NCBI GenBank assembly: GCA_934352055.1
Contig: CAKRJY010000004.1
Coordinates: 1 to 64,000 of the forward strand
Source of the DNA: an uncultured Lachnospiraceae bacterium
GTDB lineage: Bacteria; Bacillota; Clostridia; Lachnospirales; Lachnospiraceae
Direction: 5' to 3'
DNA length: 64,000 nucleotides
Shown: positions 1 to 7,116 of the stretch, piece after piece
Layout of the letters: the number at the start of each line of letters is the position of its first letter
Position numbering within the stretch: the stretch's first letter is position 1
Notes under the pieces: generated by a model
What the model saw: only the letters and a program-made list of their open reading frames with translations
Databases searched by the model: none
Told to the model about the DNA's origin: nothing
Program-made: the position numbers and the translations under genes

Positions 1-24
1 AAGTCGTTTGTCAACAACTTTTTT
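1..24 (-). promoter_or_regulatory. -35 region of a leftward promoter cut by the window edge
   Basis: On the minus strand an A-rich tract followed by GTTGTTGACA (the -35 hexamer pairs with positions 9-14) repeats the start of the two promoters at 65-93 and 164-192. The matching -10 would lie off the left edge, so only half of it can be seen. It is read as the most downstream of three tandem promoters. Confidence 0.5.
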
Positions 25-64
25 CATCTTTTTTCGAGTCGTTTGTGACCCGAACAACTTCATT

Positions 65-93
65 ATCATATCAAATGGTTTGAAGCTTGTCAA
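65..93 (-). promoter_or_regulatory. Strong leftward promoter, tandem copy 2
   Basis: Minus strand: TTGACA (93-88), a 17-base spacer, then TATGAT (70-65) preceded by TGA, which makes an extended -10. The A-tract just upstream of the -35 resembles an UP element. It shares the 12-mer GTTGTTGACAAG with the copy at 164-192. Serial promoters of this kind are typical of rRNA or other stable-RNA operons. No gene follows inside the window. Confidence 0.7.
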
Positions 94-163
94 CAACTTT
101 TTTGAAATATTTTAAATTCCTCAAACCGTTGTTGTTTGCTGTCGTTTTCGCGTCAGCTAGATT

Positions 164-192
164 ATATTATCATTTCGACCATTCCTTGTCAA
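164..192 (-). promoter_or_regulatory. Strong leftward promoter, tandem copy 3
   Basis: Minus strand: TTGACA (192-187), 17-base spacer, TAATAT (169-164), again preceded by TGA and with an A-tract upstream of the -35. A TATAAT also lies three bases further on, but with a spacing of 20. It stands just downstream of tRNA-Ser(GGA), so the tRNA transcript could run into whatever this promoter drives. Confidence 0.7.
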
Positions 193-261
193 CAACTTTT
201 TACATCTTTTTTCCAAAAAGTTAAAAGTTATTTTACATCAAGTTCTAGTCTTATAATCTAA

Positions 262-351
262 CGGAGAAGGAGGGATTTGAACCCTCGCGCCGCTATTCAC
301 GACCTGCACCCTTTCCAGGGGTGTCCCTTCGGCCAGCTTGGGTACTTCTCC
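262..351 (-). tRNA. tRNA-Ser (anticodon GGA)
   Basis: A 90-nt class II tRNA on the minus strand. The acceptor stem GGAGAAG pairs with CTTCTCC, with discriminator G as in serine tRNAs. The anticodon stem CACCC/GGGTG encloses the loop CTGGAAA, giving anticodon GGA (codons UCC/UCU). A long variable arm follows and the T loop reads GTTCAAATC. CCA is not encoded. It is the second of two serine tRNAs in tandem. Confidence 0.96.
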
Positions 352-413
352 AAGTGCGTCGAATGAAGACTGACATAAAATATGCTCACCATCATGTGAT
401 GACAAGCATATAA

Positions 414-499
414 CGGAGAGGGTGGGATTCGAACCCACGCGCCCTTGCGGACAAACGGTTTTCAAGACCGCCTCGTTATGACCACTTCGATACCTCTCC
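414..499 (-). tRNA. tRNA-Ser (anticodon UGA)
   Basis: An 86-nt class II tRNA on the minus strand. The acceptor stem GGAGAGG pairs with CCTCTCC, with discriminator G. The anticodon loop CTTGAAA gives TGA (codon UCA). It has a serine-type long variable arm and a T loop with GTTCGAATC. It lies 62 bases upstream of tRNA-Ser(GGA), most likely in one transcript driven from 538-566. Confidence 0.96.
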
Positions 500-537
500 A
501 TGTGTTTATATTGATGTGTTTTTCAAGCACGAATAGA

Positions 538-566
538 ATAATATCAAACTTCCTTATGCCTGTCAA
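538..566 (-). promoter_or_regulatory. Promoter of the tRNA-Ser pair
   Basis: Minus strand: TTGACA (566-561), a 17-base spacer, then TATTAT (543-538) preceded by TGA (extended -10), with an A-rich tract upstream. It points at tRNA-Ser(UGA) about 40 bases away and has the same architecture as the tandem promoters at 65-192. Confidence 0.75.
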
Positions 567-585
567 TTCTTTTTTTGAATTTTTT

Positions 586-1278
586 TCACTTTTTTCGCGA
601 TTGTATAATTCTTTCCCCTAACAACATATCCTCCGGCGTTGTCACCTTTATATTTTCATAGGATCCTTCCAGCAATTTCACACGTTTCCCCATCATCTTT
701 TCCACAACCATAGCATCATCGGTAACGCTGGTCTTATCGCATGACTGCAATCGTGTATACGCTTCATATATTAATGTATAACAAAAACTCTGCGGCGTCT
801 GAATCCCCCACACTAAATCTCTGCGTGGTGTGGTATCTACCCAGCCTTCCTCATCCGCAATCTTAATCGTATCCTTCACAGGCATGCCAACAACACATGC
901 CTCATATTCTTTTGCTCCTGCAATCGACCTTTTTATAATGTCCTCCGTAACAAATGCACGCGCGCTGTCATGGATCAAAACATAATCGCACTGCATATGA
1001 CGAAGCCCCTGGTATACAGAATCATATCGTTCTGCTCCCCCTGGTACAATCGCCTTTACTTTTGTAATATAATATGCGTCTACGATATTTTGTTTACAAT
1101 ATGCTTCATCCCCCGGTGTCACTACCAAAACAATCTCATCCACCGGACTTTTTTCAAACACCTCCAGACAATGCACCATAACCGGCTTACCACACAGCGG
1201 CAAGTATTGCTTTGGCATGTCTGCTCCCATTCTTTTACCAGAACCTGCTGCAAGAATTACAGCTCCTATTCTTTCCAT
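586..1278 (-). CDS. ispD: 2-C-methyl-D-erythritol 4-phosphate cytidylyltransferase
   Basis: IspD transfers CMP from CTP to methylerythritol 4-phosphate, the third step of the MEP route to isoprenoids, in the cytosol. The 230 residues match the family length. The CTP-binding loop AVILAAGSGKRMG is at residues 6-18, followed by PKQY. HDSARAF starts at 103, and the C-terminal VTDDA and NIKVTTPEDM motifs are present. The start has an AGAGGT ribosome site 7 bases upstream. It is the last gene of the tsaE-tsaB-rimI-rnz-tsaD operon, 12 bases after the tsaD stop, so isoprenoid synthesis here shares a transcript with tRNA modification. Identity is firm; a YgbP-type sugar cytidylyltransferase is the only close alternative. 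Confidence 0.93.
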   Translation of the reverse strand: MERIGAVILAAGSGKRMGADMPKQYLPLCGKPVMVHCLEVFEKSPVDEIVLVVTPGDEAYCKQNIVDAYYITKVKAIVPGGAERYDSVYQGLRHMQCDYVLIHDSARAFVTEDIIKRSIAGAKEYEACVVGMPVKDTIKIADEEGWVDTTPRRDLVWGIQTPQSFCYTLIYEAYTRLQSCDKTSVTDDAMVVEKMMGKRVKLLEGSYENIKVTTPEDMLLGERIIQSRKK

Positions 1279-1290
1279 ATATATAACCTC

Positions 1291-2325
1291 TTATGATTCT
1301 ACGCGTTCTCCTAATGCCAAATTAGGCACTGCATTTAAAGACATAGAATCTCTACGTCCTGCCATATATTCATAATATGCTGCTGCACCAATCATAGCTG
1401 CATTATCTGTACACAAAATCGGAGACGGATGATATAACTTTACACCACGTTTTTCACATGCTTCCTGCATAGCTGCACGAAGTGTACCATTTGATGCCAC
1501 TCCTCCTGCAAGTGCAAGCTTATCTCCACCATATTCATCTAATGCATGCATGGCATGTCCTACAAGCGCATCAATGACTGCCTGCTGAAATGATGCAGCA
1601 ATATCTGCTTCATTTACTGCCTCACCTTTCATCTTTGCACCATTCATATAATTCAATACAGCGGATTTTAATCCACTAAAGCTGAAATCATATGCGCTGT
1701 CATGCACTTTTGCCACAGGAAACGGAATCGCATGCGGATTTCCTTCCTTCGCTTTTTGCTCCACTTTTGGTCCACCCGGATAGCCCAGGCCAATGGCTCT
1801 TGCCACCTTATCAAATGCTTCTCCTGCCGCATCATCTCTTGTTCTGCCGAGGATTTCGTATTCTCCGTAATCCTTGACACGTACAAGATGTGTGTGTCCT
1901 CCCGAAACCACAAGACATAAAAATGGTGGTTCTAGCGTTTTATCTTCTATATAATTAGCGCAGATATGTCCCTCAATATGATGCACGCCCACAAGTGGAA
2001 TATCTTTTGCAAAACTGATTGCCTTTGCTTCTGATAAACCAACCAAAAGTGCACCGACGAGTCCCGGTCCATACGTAACACCAATCGCATCGATTTCATC
2101 TAATGTGGTATTCGCTTCTTTTAACGCTTCTTCTACCACCTGGTTAATACGTTCGATATGTTTTCTTGATGCAATTTCAGGCACAACGCCACCATACAAT
2201 GTATGGATTGGGATTTGTGTTGAAATCACATTGCTGAGCACTTCCCTGCCATTGACAACAACGGCTGCAGCTGTCTCATCGCAGGAACTCTCGATCGCTA
2301 ATATGCGTACTTGTTTCTCACTCAT
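1291..2325 (-). CDS. tsaD: tRNA N6-adenosine threonylcarbamoyltransferase TsaD
   Basis: TsaD transfers the threonylcarbamoyl group from threonylcarbamoyl-AMP to A37 of ANN-decoding tRNAs, working with TsaB and TsaE. The 344 residues are a usual length. The ASKHA-fold start ILAIESSCDETAAA is at 8-21. The metal-binding HIEGH (residues 116-120) and the GGVASNGTLR motif near 275 are intact. It is cotranscribed with tsaE and tsaB, which lie upstream with rimI, RNase Z and an unknown gene between. Known from the family: essential or near-essential in most bacteria. Older names are gcp and ygjD. Confidence 0.96.
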   Translation of the reverse strand: MSEKQVRILAIESSCDETAAAVVVNGREVLSNVISTQIPIHTLYGGVVPEIASRKHIERINQVVEEALKEANTTLDEIDAIGVTYGPGLVGALLVGLSEAKAISFAKDIPLVGVHHIEGHICANYIEDKTLEPPFLCLVVSGGHTHLVRVKDYGEYEILGRTRDDAAGEAFDKVARAIGLGYPGGPKVEQKAKEGNPHAIPFPVAKVHDSAYDFSFSGLKSAVLNYMNGAKMKGEAVNEADIAASFQQAVIDALVGHAMHALDEYGGDKLALAGGVASNGTLRAAMQEACEKRGVKLYHPSPILCTDNAAMIGAAAYYEYMAGRRDSMSLNAVPNLALGERVES

Positions 2326-2326
2326 T

Positions 2327-2896
2327 CTATTCTCCTTCCGTCAGACGGAATGTTAAAATCTTCCAATGTCCTTCTGCATCCTTACGTAAAACAAATTCCT
2401 CATAAGTTCTGCTATAATCACTTGCTTCTCTGGAAAAATAATAGGCATCAACGTAAGCACAATAATCCCCCTGTACGGTAGCATAGGTGATGTCATTGCT
2501 ATCACTAACAGAAGATTGCACAATCGTCTTTTTTCTCGTCTGATAATCCTCGATATCTGCCTTAAGATTTTTTATATAAGTGTCCCTCGGATTATAGGAC
2601 AACAGCTCATCATCCATCAGCTTACGCACTTGATCTGCCATGTCTTCTAATTCATCATCTGTATACTCTTCTCCATAAAAAGCCGTGATGATACGGTTAT
2701 ACCATTTAACCACTTCACGTGGTGTCTTTGGATAATTCTTTCCAAAATCTTTATTGATAATTTTTTCAACTTCCGTCGTCTGTTCTGTAGTCTCCTCTGT
2801 CTTGTTTCCATTCCTATGTGAAAGATAATAGTAATAACCACACACAAGACCAACACAGATTGCGATAGAAATCACAATACGTAATGCTTTTTTCAT
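2327..2896 (-). CDS. Uncharacterised protein with N-terminal membrane anchor
   Basis: Not assigned to a characterised family. The 189 residues start with a short basic end and one hydrophobic segment (about residues 6-25, ending in a run of tyrosines), then a hydrophilic region rich in Glu and Thr (about 30-45). The rest is a globular part with KTPREVVKWYNRI and a C-terminal stretch ending near HWKILTFRLTEGE. It looks like an extracellular single-domain protein held by a signal anchor, similar in plan to NTF2-like or DUF6715-type small proteins of Clostridia, but I cannot confirm this. It has a clear GGAGG site 8 bases before ATG. It lies between rnz and tsaD with 1 to 3 base gaps, so it is certainly expressed with them. 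Confidence 0.75.
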   Translation of the reverse strand: MKKALRIVISIAICVGLVCGYYYYLSHRNGNKTEETTEQTTEVEKIINKDFGKNYPKTPREVVKWYNRIITAFYGEEYTDDELEDMADQVRKLMDDELLSYNPRDTYIKNLKADIEDYQTRKKTIVQSSVSDSNDITYATVQGDYCAYVDAYYFSREASDYSRTYEEFVLRKDAEGHWKILTFRLTEGE

Positions 2897-2899
2897 CGC

Positions 2900-3811
2900 T
2901 TATTCCTCCAAAAAGTCCAACTCCACCATTTTGCCATCTTCTCCCAGATAAGATTCCGCAAATATTTTTTTCACATCTTTCATATATCCCTTGGCACCTA
3001 CTAACGATGGACTAAAATGTGTAAGCCACATCTGTTTTACCTGTGCCTTTTTTGCAAGCTCTGCCGCTTCATAAAAAGTCATATGTTTATACTGACGTGC
3101 TTTATTTAATTTATCCGGTTCCGCATACATACCTTCGCAGATAAAAAGATCTGCATCTTTGGCATTTTCTGCAATACGATCAATCGGTCTGGTGTCCGTG
3201 CAATATGCAACCTTAATCCCTTTTCGCGGTGGTCCCATCACCATATCCGGCGTATAGACTTTGTCCTCATGCGAAATGGTTTCGCCTTTTTGCAGACGGC
3301 TCCACATCTGCACCGGAAGCCCCAGTGCACTTGCCGCCTGTGCATCAAAACGTCCACTACGTGGAATTTCAATACAATAGCCATAGCAAGGAACATTGTG
3401 CTGCACACGATATGCCCGGATATGATAACCATGTGACTCTATTGTCTGTTCCGTTTCCGTCAATTCTATAAACTTAATTTCAAAAGGAAGTTCCGGCGCA
3501 ATCACACGAAGCGCATTTACAACACGTTCTAATCCCTTTGGTCCTATCATTGTCACCGGTTCTGTCCGGTCTGAATTTCCCATAGATAATAACAATCCCG
3601 GCAATCCACTGATATGATCCGCATGATAATGGGTAAAACAAATCGTATCGATTGGGTTCGAACTTAATCCTACTTCTTTCATAGCAATCTGCGTACCTTC
3701 TCCACAGTCAATCAACAAACTGCTCCCATTAAATCGCGCCATCATCGCCGTCAGCCATCGATGTGGCTGGGGCATCATCCCTGCTGTTCCCAGCAAGCAA
3801 ACATCTAACAT
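2900..3811 (-). CDS. rnz: Ribonuclease Z (tRNase Z)
   Basis: Metallo-beta-lactamase-fold endonuclease that cuts tRNA precursors 3' of the discriminator base, a step needed for tRNAs whose genes lack CCA. None of the three tRNA genes in this window encodes CCA. The zinc motif HYHADHISGLPGLL begins near residue 61, and the downstream THFSPS motif (about 265) and CTDTRP (about 204) are ligand-bearing regions of this family. Its 303 residues match the short tRNase Z form. The ribosome site is AGGAGG, 4 bases before ATG. It overlaps the end of rimI by 7 bases. Finding it inside the t6A operon is uncommon and functionally coherent. Confidence 0.9.
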   Translation of the reverse strand: MLDVCLLGTAGMMPQPHRWLTAMMARFNGSSLLIDCGEGTQIAMKEVGLSSNPIDTICFTHYHADHISGLPGLLLSMGNSDRTEPVTMIGPKGLERVVNALRVIAPELPFEIKFIELTETEQTIESHGYHIRAYRVQHNVPCYGYCIEIPRSGRFDAQAASALGLPVQMWSRLQKGETISHEDKVYTPDMVMGPPRKGIKVAYCTDTRPIDRIAENAKDADLFICEGMYAEPDKLNKARQYKHMTFYEAAELAKKAQVKQMWLTHFSPSLVGAKGYMKDVKKIFAESYLGEDGKMVELDFLEE

Positions 3812-4257
3812 ATATCCTCCTTATGAAAAGCCATAACAAGTGCATCCTCTACTGGCTTCTGATAAAAATTCTTTCTCATACCAACACACGAAAATCCGCA
3901 ATGCTCATATAATCTTTGTGCTACCAGATTTCCTTTTCGCACCTCCAAATATACATGCTTTACGCCTCTTGTATCTGCTTCCGTCAGCATTGCATCCAAA
4001 AGGAGCTTTCCTATACCACAGCCCCGCTTATCGGGTGCCACTGCAATGGTTGGAATTTCTCCTTCGTCACTGTTGCAATATAAAATACCGTAGCCACAAA
4101 TCACATTGTTTTCTTCTGCCACCATAAATATAGGATGCGGCTGTGCCAATGTCTCCAAAAAGCCTTCCTTTGTCCACGGTTCACTAAATGTGTTTTGTTC
4201 GATCCATGCCACTTGTTCTATATCCATATCCTGACAATTACGGATGGTTACTTTCAT
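3805..4257 (-). CDS. rimI: Ribosomal protein S18-alanine N-acetyltransferase RimI
   Basis: GNAT-fold acetyltransferase of 150 residues. The acetyl-CoA loop is VAPDKRGCGIGKLLL (about residues 77-91), with the later GNLVAQRLYEHCGF motif typical of RimI. The family acetylates the N-terminal alanine of S18, and homologues in archaea and eukaryotes acetylate other N-termini. In Firmicutes rimI commonly sits between tsaB and tsaD, as here. The start overlaps the tsaB stop by one base (TAATG), so translation is coupled. The substrate is inferred from context and not visible in the sequence. Confidence 0.88.
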   Translation of the reverse strand: MKVTIRNCQDMDIEQVAWIEQNTFSEPWTKEGFLETLAQPHPIFMVAEENNVICGYGILYCNSDEGEIPTIAVAPDKRGCGIGKLLLDAMLTEADTRGVKHVYLEVRKGNLVAQRLYEHCGFSCVGMRKNFYQKPVEDALVMAFHKEDIC

Positions 4258-4970
4258 TATGCCTCGCCACCTTTTTGCGCTTCCATACGTTCTCTTTCTG
4301 CCTGCGACAAACGTAAATATTCCGGTCTATGCTCTGCAGCTGTCTGTGTTTTCCCCGCACGAACATAAGCCTCTGCTCTTGCACACAGTGCAGCCGCGCG
4401 CTGTCGGTTCATATGCGCAGGTGCAAATGTAAATGGCACACTGCATTCTTTTTCAAGCTGTTCCTGAAATACCGGCACACCATCTCCTAAAAAAGTAACC
4501 GGTCTTCCCTCTGCGTTGATTTTTTCTATAATTTCATGTAAATCAACGGCACAGGGTTCTACCACACATATCATGTCATCATCCACAAATCGATAAACGC
4601 CTGTATATGTCTGATTGCGTCTGGCATCCATCAGTGGGCAAACATCTGAAGCACAGCCCCAAAGATTGTATGCCAATGCTTCTATCGTAGAAATAGAAAC
4701 AATCGGTTTATCCAGCGCAAGTCCTAGTCCTTTGGCTGTTGCTGATCCGATGCGAAGTCCGGTAAAAGACCCCGGTCCTGCTGCCACTGCAATGGCATCT
4801 ATGGTCTGCAAATCCAGCGATATCATCTTTTTCAATTCTTCCAACATAGGAAGCAATGTTTGTGAATGTGTCTTTTTAAAGTTTGTACTGTATTCTCCAA
4901 TGACAATCCCATCTTCCACAATTGCAACACTGGCAACCATTCCTGATGCGTCAATCCCTAATATCTTCAT
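4257..4970 (-). CDS. tsaB: tRNA threonylcarbamoyladenosine biosynthesis protein TsaB
   Basis: TsaB is the inactive ASKHA paralogue that forms a heterodimer with TsaD and scaffolds t6A synthesis. It is 237 residues long. The N-terminal ILGIDASGMVASVAI (3-17) is the usual start, and AAGPGSFTGLRIG (about 67-79) is a TsaB hallmark. The metal-binding HxEGH of TsaD is absent, as expected. It overlaps tsaE by four bases (ATGA), so the two are translationally coupled. The C-terminal part after residue 190, with PEYLRLSQAE, is normal for the family. Confidence 0.94.
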   Translation of the reverse strand: MKILGIDASGMVASVAIVEDGIVIGEYSTNFKKTHSQTLLPMLEELKKMISLDLQTIDAIAVAAGPGSFTGLRIGSATAKGLGLALDKPIVSISTIEALAYNLWGCASDVCPLMDARRNQTYTGVYRFVDDDMICVVEPCAVDLHEIIEKINAEGRPVTFLGDGVPVFQEQLEKECSVPFTFAPAHMNRQRAAALCARAEAYVRAGKTQTAAEHRPEYLRLSQAERERMEAQKGGEA

Positions 4971-5410
4971 GCGTTCTCCACTTCCTCAACGGTAATTTTA
5001 CGATAGTCAAATCCTTTTTCAAGATCTTTTTCTATGGTAATCCGGTAATACTGCTCTGACAAAATTTCTTCTATCAGATTTGCCCACTCAATCATCGTCA
5101 ATCCATCGCCATAGACATAATCCTCAAAGCCAATCTCATCCATTTCTTCCACACAACCAATGCGATACACATCAAAATGGTAGAATGGCATACGCCCTGT
5201 ATGATATTCCTGCACAATGGTAAATGTAGGGCTGCAAATTGGTTCCTCAATCCCCAACCCTTTAGCAATTCCCTGGGTAAGCACCGTTTTTCCTACACCC
5301 AGATCTCCAATCAATGTATATACCTGCCCCGGCTTTGCATTTTTCCCGAGTTCTTCACCAAACGCCAGTGTCTCTTCCGGCGCAAATGTCTCTTTTATCA
5401 TCTTGATCAT
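4967..5410 (-). CDS. tsaE: tRNA threonylcarbamoyladenosine biosynthesis ATPase TsaE
   Basis: Small P-loop ATPase that drives the TsaB-TsaD cycle in t6A synthesis. It has 147 residues, with Walker A GDLGVGKTVL at about 36-45, the switch-like CSPTFTIVQEY (about 58-68) and IEWANL near 106. The first ATG follows GGGAGA almost directly, so the second in-frame ATG (position 5401, 9 bases after the same site) may be the true start, giving 144 residues. It overlaps the upstream YcxB-like gene by four bases. Confidence 0.93.
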   Translation of the reverse strand: MIKMIKETFAPEETLAFGEELGKNAKPGQVYTLIGDLGVGKTVLTQGIAKGLGIEEPICSPTFTIVQEYHTGRMPFYHFDVYRIGCVEEMDEIGFEDYVYGDGLTMIEWANLIEEILSEQYYRITIEKDLEKGFDYRKITVEEVENA

Positions 5411-5916
5411 TCTCCCTTAATATGTAATCGATAATCATCACAATGCTTTCGCAACGCCTCGTAAATCTGTGGCAGCTTATCTGATACCTGCGCTTTCGGA
5501 ATAATGTATGCATTTACACGATTACTATAAATCAAAAGATTATGTTTTGTTGTCACTGCCTTATAAATGCTTTCCCATGGTAAAACAGCTTCTTCCTCTT
5601 CGTGCTCTGTACTGACGGCAATTCCTTCATCACGCATTTCAAAATGCAAGGTATCCTTCAATACACTCGACATACGAATCTGGCGTTTGGAACGGATACG
5701 CAGTGTCAATGGAACATAAAGCAAGAAAATCAGTGCCACCAAAAAGTATGGTGCAGATAAGCTAAAGTCATGTAAATCTTCTGAAATTGCAATAATGACA
5801 ATAACCAAAATTCCCATGATAAGAGACAGCCACCCCTGCACGGATGTATAAGCATGATACATATTGAAACGATACATATCTTCACTATTTAATTTGATAT
5901 CAAATTTTATTGACAT
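5407..5916 (-). CDS. YcxB-like membrane protein
   Basis: A 169-residue protein from the chosen ATG at 5916, which has GGAGG 10 bases upstream; an in-frame ATG at 5943 would add nine residues without a good ribosome site. Two adjacent hydrophobic segments lie at roughly 28-46 and 53-72. They are followed by a basic loop and a soluble C-terminal domain with AVLPWESIYKAV and TKHNLLIYSNRVNAYIIPK. This layout is that of YcxB-like proteins of unknown function. It is the first gene of the t6A operon, joined to tsaE by an ATGA overlap. No role is assigned. Confidence 0.7.
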   Translation of the reverse strand: MSIKFDIKLNSEDMYRFNMYHAYTSVQGWLSLIMGILVIVIIAISEDLHDFSLSAPYFLVALIFLLYVPLTLRIRSKRQIRMSSVLKDTLHFEMRDEGIAVSTEHEEEEAVLPWESIYKAVTTKHNLLIYSNRVNAYIIPKAQVSDKLPQIYEALRKHCDDYRLHIKGE

Positions 5917-5978
5917 AATAACTCTTCCTCCATATAAGCCCACTTCTGATTGCTATCTTATCATATCTAACGCAAAAT

Positions 5979-6037
5979 CAAAAGCCCCAATCCTTATGAT
6001 GCGCATCCTTGCAGCATCATCTGAATTGAGGCTTTTC
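5979..6037 (-). terminator. Terminator downstream of ribU
   Basis: AAAAGCC-C-CAAT at the left pairs with ATTG-A-GGCTTTT at the right, with an inner ATGATGC/GCATCAT stem. On the minus strand the hairpin is followed by TTTTGATTTT. It lies 37 bases after the ribU stop and before the YcxB-like gene, and separates the two transcripts. Confidence 0.7.
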
Positions 6038-6073
6038 TACTCTTTTGCCTTATTTGTTTTCACAAAATACGGA

Positions 6074-6715
6074 TTATTCGTTTCCTTTTAAGATTGGTGA
6101 AATCTTTTTATACACAACCATGGTAATCAACACAGAGAACAATCCTTTTACAAATGTAAATGGAACATTAAAGAACAACAGGCACTGCCACAGTTCTTTT
6201 ACTGATGGAACAATGGCCTGATATGCACCAATAATTGCTTCCATTGGCATCATCTTTGTGTAGATCGGATATACAACAAAATAGTTTGAAGGAAAGCTAA
6301 ACAATCCCATGCACACAGCTCCAAGCAATGCTCCAAGCAATGCAGATTTTTTATTCTTCTTATGCTTGTAAATCAAGCCGGCCGGAAGAACAAAAGCAGC
6401 ACCGAGTACAAAGTTACTTAATTCTCCTACACCACCTGTTGATGTCATAAACAAATGCAGCATGTTTTTCACAAGGCAAACCCATACACCACATGCAGGT
6501 CCCATCGCAAAAGCTCCAATCAATGCCGGGAGCTCAGATAAATCCATGCGGATAAAATTTGGCATAACCGGAACCGAAAAATCTAAGAACATCAATACAA
6601 ACGCGATTGCAGATAACATTGCTGTTACTGTCAGATAGCGAACGCTCATTCTTGATTCCTTGGCACTTTTTGCCTGGTTGTTTACAGTTGCTGTTTTTGT
6701 TGTTACTTCACTCAT
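6074..6715 (-). CDS. ribU: ECF transporter riboflavin-specific S component RibU
   Basis: Membrane substrate-binding subunit that brings riboflavin into the cell with the shared ECF energizing module, which is not encoded here. It has 213 residues: a hydrophilic N-terminal extension of about 22, then five to six hydrophobic segments. FVLMFLDFSVPVMPNF and DLSELPALIGAFAMGPACG (about 40-75) are typical of RibU. The FMN riboswitch immediately upstream fixes the ligand class. It is a single-gene transcript with a terminator on each side. Confidence 0.93.
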   Translation of the reverse strand: MSEVTTKTATVNNQAKSAKESRMSVRYLTVTAMLSAIAFVLMFLDFSVPVMPNFIRMDLSELPALIGAFAMGPACGVWVCLVKNMLHLFMTSTGGVGELSNFVLGAAFVLPAGLIYKHKKNKKSALLGALLGAVCMGLFSFPSNYFVVYPIYTKMMPMEAIIGAYQAIVPSVKELWQCLLFFNVPFTFVKGLFSVLITMVVYKKISPILKGNE

Positions 6716-6790
6716 AATGGTAACACTCCTTTTCCCTTATTATTTTTAGGAAAATCGGTTTTTGGTAAGTCCCGTTTTACGATTTTGCAA

Positions 6791-6827
6791 GAAAAAAGCC
6801 CCGAACACCATACCAGTGCTCGGGGCA
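6791..6827 (-). terminator. Intrinsic terminator of the FMN riboswitch
   Basis: Minus strand: GCCCCGAGCACTGG, short loop, then GTGTTCGGGGC followed by TTTTTTC. It sits between the aptamer (ends 6853) and the ribU start codon (6715), so FMN binding would favour this hairpin and switch ribU off. An alternative partner (anti-terminator) for the left arm could not be assigned by eye. Confidence 0.9.
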
Positions 6828-6852
6828 ATACACTTTCCTCGTAATAACAAGT

Positions 6853-6997
6853 CTTATCTTCTCTCATCCAGACTATACTGTCGGTACCGGATTCTCACCG
6901 ATTCAACTGCAATGCAGGTCACGGACTCGTTGCAAAAGCAACATCACCGTCGGTCGGGAATCTATGATCTCTCATATCACCCTGCCCCGAAGATTCC
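6853..6997 (-). ncRNA. FMN riboswitch (RFN element)
   Basis: Minus strand 5' to 3' shows all the conserved RFN blocks in order: ATCTTCGGGGCAGGGTG, then ATTCCCGACCGACGGT, then GAGTCCGTGA, then GAATCGGTGAGAATCCGGT, then ACCGACAGTATAGTCTGGAT with GAGAGAAGAT. The element is about 145 nt. It precedes a terminator and ribU, so it controls riboflavin uptake by transcription termination when FMN is high. Confidence 0.97.
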
Positions 6998-7011
6998 TAT
7001 TCACAAGCTTT

Positions 7012-7040
7012 AGTATATGCATTTGTAACCTATCTGTCAA
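7012..7040 (-). promoter_or_regulatory. Promoter of the FMN riboswitch-ribU transcript
   Basis: Minus strand: TTGACA (7040-7035), 17-base spacer, TATACT (7017-7012). The predicted start falls just before the first conserved base of the aptamer near 6997. Confidence 0.8.
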
Positions 7041-7116
7041 CTCATATTTTGGATGTACATTTTCGTCATGAACCATTTCGGATGTTCCTCTACAACATCC
7101 ATCCGTTCTCACTTTC

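Noticed and set aside
1..260. Repeated TTGTCAACAACTTTTTT blocks as a CRISPR or repeat array
   Set aside because: Only three imperfect copies with uneven spacing, and each is the -35 and A-tract of a promoter.
238..501. 87-codon open frame on the minus strand
   Set aside because: It runs through both tRNA-Ser genes and has no ribosome site.
970..1296. Plus-strand frame opposite ispD, and many similar antisense frames
   Set aside because: They mirror well-supported genes on the other strand, with no ribosome sites or family matches.
7081..7116. Hairpin GGATGTT/AACATCC after the tex stop as a terminator
   Set aside because: No T-tract follows on the minus strand and the loop is large.
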